A program made the position numbers and the translations under genes. This document shows positions 6,837 through 7,154 of a stretch of DNA of 7,154 nucleotides, piece after piece (position 1 is the first letter of the stretch; each line of letters opens with the position of its first letter). Source of the stretch: Candidatus Kapaibacterium sp. (lineage in GTDB: Bacteria; Bacteroidota; Ignavibacteria; Kapaibacteriales; Kapaibacteriaceae); assembly GCA_030830285.1 (NCBI GenBank), contig JAURNF010000277.1, forward strand, positions 1 through 7,154, written 5' to 3'. The notes beneath the pieces are model-generated. The model did no database searches, was not told the DNA's origin, and saw only the letters and a list, made by a program, of their open reading frames with translations.

Positions 6837-6937
6837 CCCAGGGTTACACCCTGGGTTGGTATGGGTCGGGCCTTCAGCCCTCTTGAGTGAGCGCCATCGG
6901 CGCGAGATACATCCCCTAGGGCAGAGCCCTGGGTTTT
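6837..6937. repeat. REP-like cluster of GC-rich hairpins between convergent genes
   Basis: This gene-free interval holds four inverted repeats in about 100 bases. The first is an 8-bp perfect stem, CCCAGGGT/ACCCTGGG, with a 3-base loop (6837-6855). The second is GGGC/GCCC with a 5-base loop (6868-6880). The third is GCGCC/GGCGC with a 3-base loop (6891-6903). The fourth is an 8-bp stem, including one T-G pair, around loop AGA (6915-6933). The outer two stems share CCCTGGGTT at their right ends, so they look like related termini of one unit. From memory, similar GGGCTGAAGGCCC and AACCCAGGG strings occur as dispersed intergenic repeats in uncultured Bacteroidota and some other phyla; copy number here cannot be tested. 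The rest of the gap (6816-6836 and 6938-6945) shows nothing else. Confidence 0.65.
6915..6937 (+). terminator. Probable intrinsic terminator of the plus-strand gene train
   Basis: An 8-bp GC-rich stem with one T-G pair (6915-6922 with 6926-6933) and loop AGA is followed directly by TTTT at 6934-6937. It lies about 100 bases after the ferredoxin stop. The T tract is short, so termination may be weak or assisted by the upstream 8-bp hairpin at 6837-6855. On the minus strand neither hairpin is followed by a T tract, so the end of the nhaA transcript is less clear. Confidence 0.5.
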
Positions 6938-6945
6938 CGATGCGG

Positions 6946-7154
6946 CTATGTTGTTGATCGTAGAACTACTGCACCTGCTACGGCACTGAGCGTCGAGCCG
7001 ACGATGATGCTCAACTTTGCCACATCAAGGTGCGCAGGATCGATAAACGCAAGATTCGCGACAAAGAGCGCCATGGTGAATCCGATGCCGCAGAGGAGTG
7101 CAACGCCATACATGTGAATTGGACGCACCCCGCGTGGCATGGAGGCTATACCGA
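6946..7154 (-). CDS. nhaA: Na+/H+ antiporter NhaA, C-terminal part, 5' end outside window
   Basis: Read on the minus strand, the frame is open from the window end to the TAG at 6948-6946 and encodes the last 68 complete codons of an NhaA-type sodium/proton antiporter, an inner-membrane protein for sodium and pH homeostasis. The diagnostic stretch is MYGVALLCGIGFTMALFVANLAF, split here as YGVALLCGIGFTM and ALFVANLAF, which matches the conserved penultimate helix of NhaA. It is followed by AKLSIIVGSTLSAVAGAVVLR, the last helix. The residues before the ATG at 7140 (GIAS, then MPRGVRP) continue the family pattern, so this is an internal methionine and the gene continues beyond the window. The aspartates that bind ions lie in the missing part. 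The gene is convergent with the plus-strand train, and its stop is 8 bases from the hairpin repeat. Confidence 0.9.
   Translation of the reverse strand, partial: GIASMPRGVRPIHMYGVALLCGIGFTMALFVANLAFIDPAHLDVAKLSIIVGSTLSAVAGAVVLRSTT

Noticed and set aside
6946..7140. A 64-residue minus-strand protein as an independent small membrane protein
   Set aside because: The frame continues without stop to the window end and matches the C-terminus of NhaA, so it is a partial gene.
1..7154. tRNA, rRNA, CRISPR arrays, insertion sequences, riboswitches
   Set aside because: No cloverleaf, rRNA-like stretch, spaced direct repeats, transposase frame or known aptamer pattern was seen; the only gap over 100 bases (6816-6945) is explained by the hairpin element.

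Overview
The window reads as an ordinary, densely packed chromosomal segment from a bacterium of the Bacteroidota/Chlorobiota side of the FCB group, possibly an uncultured lineage such as Ignavibacteria or Kapabacteria. The support is: no convincing Shine-Dalgarno sequence before any start codon; a TAnnTTTG box, the -7 element of the Bacteroidota housekeeping sigma factor, just before thrS; and a ThrRS motif 3 of the form HRAPFGSMERF, which I associate with Bacteroidota enzymes. The phylum is an inference of moderate confidence and the class is a guess.

Layout. From base 1 to 6815 eight genes run on the plus strand with overlaps or gaps of at most 34 bases: the 3' part of an acetylornithine aminotransferase (argD family); a small YkgJ-type cysteine-cluster protein; a THUMP-domain RNA methyltransferase of the RlmL family; threonyl-tRNA synthetase (thrS); an MscS-type mechanosensitive channel; a small four-helix membrane protein; an exported protein with a CxxC motif; and a thioredoxin-like [2Fe-2S] ferredoxin. 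From 6816 to 6945 there is no gene; this gap holds a cluster of GC-rich hairpins that looks like a dispersed REP-like element and probably also terminates transcription. From 6946 to the window end the C-terminal part of a Na+/H+ antiporter (nhaA) lies on the minus strand, convergent with the rest.

How the genes relate. The set mixes amino-acid biosynthesis, RNA modification, tRNA charging, osmotic protection and redox proteins, so it looks like a housekeeping gene train and not one dedicated pathway. Three subgroups are tightly coupled: argD/ykgJ-like (TAATG junction), thrS/mscS (ATGA junction, followed 4 bases later by the small membrane protein), and the exported protein/ferredoxin pair (ATGA junction). 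The most likely internal promoter is directly upstream of thrS and would give an almost leaderless message.

No new defence, mobile or CRISPR-like system is visible. The items most worth a second look are the near-leaderless thrS promoter, the NPEF variant of the catalytic NPPY motif in the methyltransferase, the hairpin-rich intergenic repeat, and the uncharacterised exported CxxC protein coupled to the ferredoxin.
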